Positions 5,696 to 6,480 of a stretch of DNA of 6,480 nt are shown here, piece by piece. The stretch's first letter is position 1. Each line of letters starts with the position of its first letter. This stretch comes from an uncultured delta proteobacterium. Its GTDB lineage: Bacteria > Desulfobacterota > WTBG01 > CAIYCZ01. The stretch is from contig CAIYCZ010000519.1 of assembly GCA_903924805.1 (NCBI GenBank), positions 1-6,480 of the forward strand, in the 5' to 3' direction. The translations under genes and the position numbers were made by a program. The notes beneath the pieces are model-generated. The model was not told the DNA's origin. It saw only the letters and a program-made list of their open reading frames with translations, and made no database searches.

Positions 5696-5910
5696 AACCA
5701 CAGAGACCACAGAGGAAATAAGCTATCAGCTATTTTTTATTACCCCCTCTGTGTGCTCTGGTTTATTTTTATCAGCTCCGGCACCCACCGTATGGATCGG
5801 GTGATTTAATCTTCTTATACCAGCTCCATGCTTTCTATGGTTGCCGATCTATACAGCAATAATTAAGAGGTGCTGAGAGCACAGAGGCTCTCTCCGTGTC
5901 CTCTGTGGTT
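5696..5910. repeat. Nested inverted-repeat structure built from CACAGAGG units
   Basis: This fills most of the 269-bp gap between the barrel gene and the secreted-protein gene. Four units alternate in orientation: CACAGAGG at 5708-5715, CCTCTGTG at 5746-5753, CACAGAGG at 5880-5887 and CCTCTGTG at 5900-5907. Adjacent pairs make two 8-bp hairpins, the left one with an extra inner stem around AGCTATCAGCT, and the outermost AACCACAGAG (5696-5705) pairs with CTCTGTGGTT (5901-5910). The stretch between hairpins (5754-5875) shows nothing I can name. The right hairpin follows the barrel gene's stop and could help end its transcript, but it has no U-tract. CACAGAG-type repeats are, from memory, widespread intergenic elements in environmental bacteria. 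Confidence 0.65.
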
Positions 5911-5926
5911 TCATGGAATTCCTCTG

Positions 5927-6480
5927 CTACCTGAATGAATAATTGAGCCCGATGCTTACTGCATTGAACTGGCCGTCAAAGGCATTATTTGTTTTATCAT
6001 TATACTCTCTGAACAGGTATTTGGCATACAATGACAGCCGGTTGCTGTAGAGGTAGGTGAGACCGAGTGCCGTGTCCAGGCGGTGTATTTTAATATTGGA
6101 AAGATCTCCCACCGATGCCGAGTCAAGGGATGAATCAAATTCAGAAAGGCTTCTGGTATAGGTTACTTCTCCGGTCAGGGAGAGCCTGCGGTTCAGCATA
6201 TAGCTTACCGAGACAGCGTAGGACTGGCTTTGATCATCATAGGGAATGTCGTTGAACAGAAACAGGCTTGACGGATCGGTGAGATGATAGCGTTTATACG
6301 CTAGCGGTGTATCAACGCTGTTGTCCGCAAGCGTGTAGGAACCGCTTATGGTCAGCTGCTCAATCGGGACATACCAGAAGCTGACTGAAAATTCATAGCG
6401 GTCTTCGTCCACGTGGTAGCGGTCGTTATCACGTTTAATATATCTGACATGTGAGCTGAGCGACAGGTTTTGCCGCACTG
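5927..6480 (-). CDS. C-terminal part of an outer-membrane beta-barrel protein (5' end outside window)
   Basis: The frame is open to the window edge. The codon at 6476-6478 is GTG and there is no upstream context, so this is an internal valine rather than a demonstrated start. About 183 residues are visible. They show regular 8-12 residue amphipathic stretches with alternating polar and aromatic or aliphatic residues (such as YEFSVSFWYVPI, LTISGSYTLA, SYAVSVSYML, LSLTGEVTYTRS, LSLYAKYLFREY, AVSIGLNYSFR), separated by Asp/Asn/Ser-rich loops. This is typical of the last seven or eight strands of an outer-membrane barrel. The chain ends YSFR, with Phe next to last rather than the usual terminal aromatic. 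The subtype cannot be decided; a cytochrome-associated porin of the MtrB/PioB kind or a surface porin are guesses only. Confidence 0.75.
   Translation of the reverse strand, partial: VRQNLSLSSHVRYIKRDNDRYHVDEDRYEFSVSFWYVPIEQLTISGSYTLADNSVDTPLAYKRYHLTDPSSLFLFNDIPYDDQSQSYAVSVSYMLNRRLSLTGEVTYTRSLSEFDSSLDSASVGDLSNIKIHRLDTALGLTYLYSNRLSLYAKYLFREYNDKTNNAFDGQFNAVSIGLNYSFR

Noticed and set aside
5880..5907. Rho-independent terminator after the barrel gene
   Set aside because: The hairpin has only 8 bp with a 12-nt loop and no U-run follows; it is better explained as a repeat unit.
5669..5936. GCTACCTGAAT at 5669-5679 and again at 5926-5936, as a trace of a duplicated barrel-gene end
   Set aside because: An 11-base match within 6.5 kb is expected by chance several times and the flanks match only loosely.
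6476..6478. GTG as the true start of the barrel protein
   Set aside because: It sits at the window edge with no visible ribosome site or signal peptide, and the protein begins mid-barrel; the gene is treated as partial.

Overview
The window is 6480 bases with every supported gene on the minus strand, so transcription runs from high to low coordinates. It suggests a Gram-negative bacterium, because the first gene encodes the end of an outer-membrane beta-barrel and another protein has a signal peptide. A ferredoxin-FrhB flavoprotein, a methanogen-type thymidylate synthase and dispersed repeat families in most gaps fit an anaerobic lineage such as Nitrospirota or Desulfobacterota. This placement is inference from style, not a marker gene.

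In order of transcription: (1) 6478-5927, the C-terminal end of an outer-membrane barrel protein cut by the window edge. (2) 5926-5658, a gap holding a nested CACAGAGG/CCTCTGTG inverted-repeat structure. (3) 5657-5064 and 5049-4675, a two-gene unit of a secreted protein and a four-helix membrane protein, both unrecognised. (4) 4674-4583, a gap with a degenerate tandem 7-mer. (5) 4582-3197, a 2[4Fe-4S] ferredoxin fused to an FrhB/FdhB flavoprotein domain. (6) 3196-2907, a gap with a good sigma70-type promoter and a 129-bp element with terminal inverted repeats, flanked by GATA direct repeats and lying inside the 5' leader of the next gene. (7) 2906-936, a KimA-like APC-family transporter, probably for potassium. 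(8) 906-175, a methanogen-type thymidylate synthase 29 bp downstream, probably co-transcribed. (9) 174-1, a compound AT-rich and polypyrimidine repeat that seems to run into the 3' end of the synthase gene.

The transporter and the synthase are probably one operon driven by the promoter at 3093-3120. No pathway link between them is evident. The most interesting item is the 129-bp element. It looks like a MITE-type insertion by its ends and flanking duplication, but it sits between promoter and start codon and would be transcribed as a folded leader, so a structured regulatory RNA is the competing reading. No transposase, CRISPR array, tRNA, rRNA or defence system is visible.
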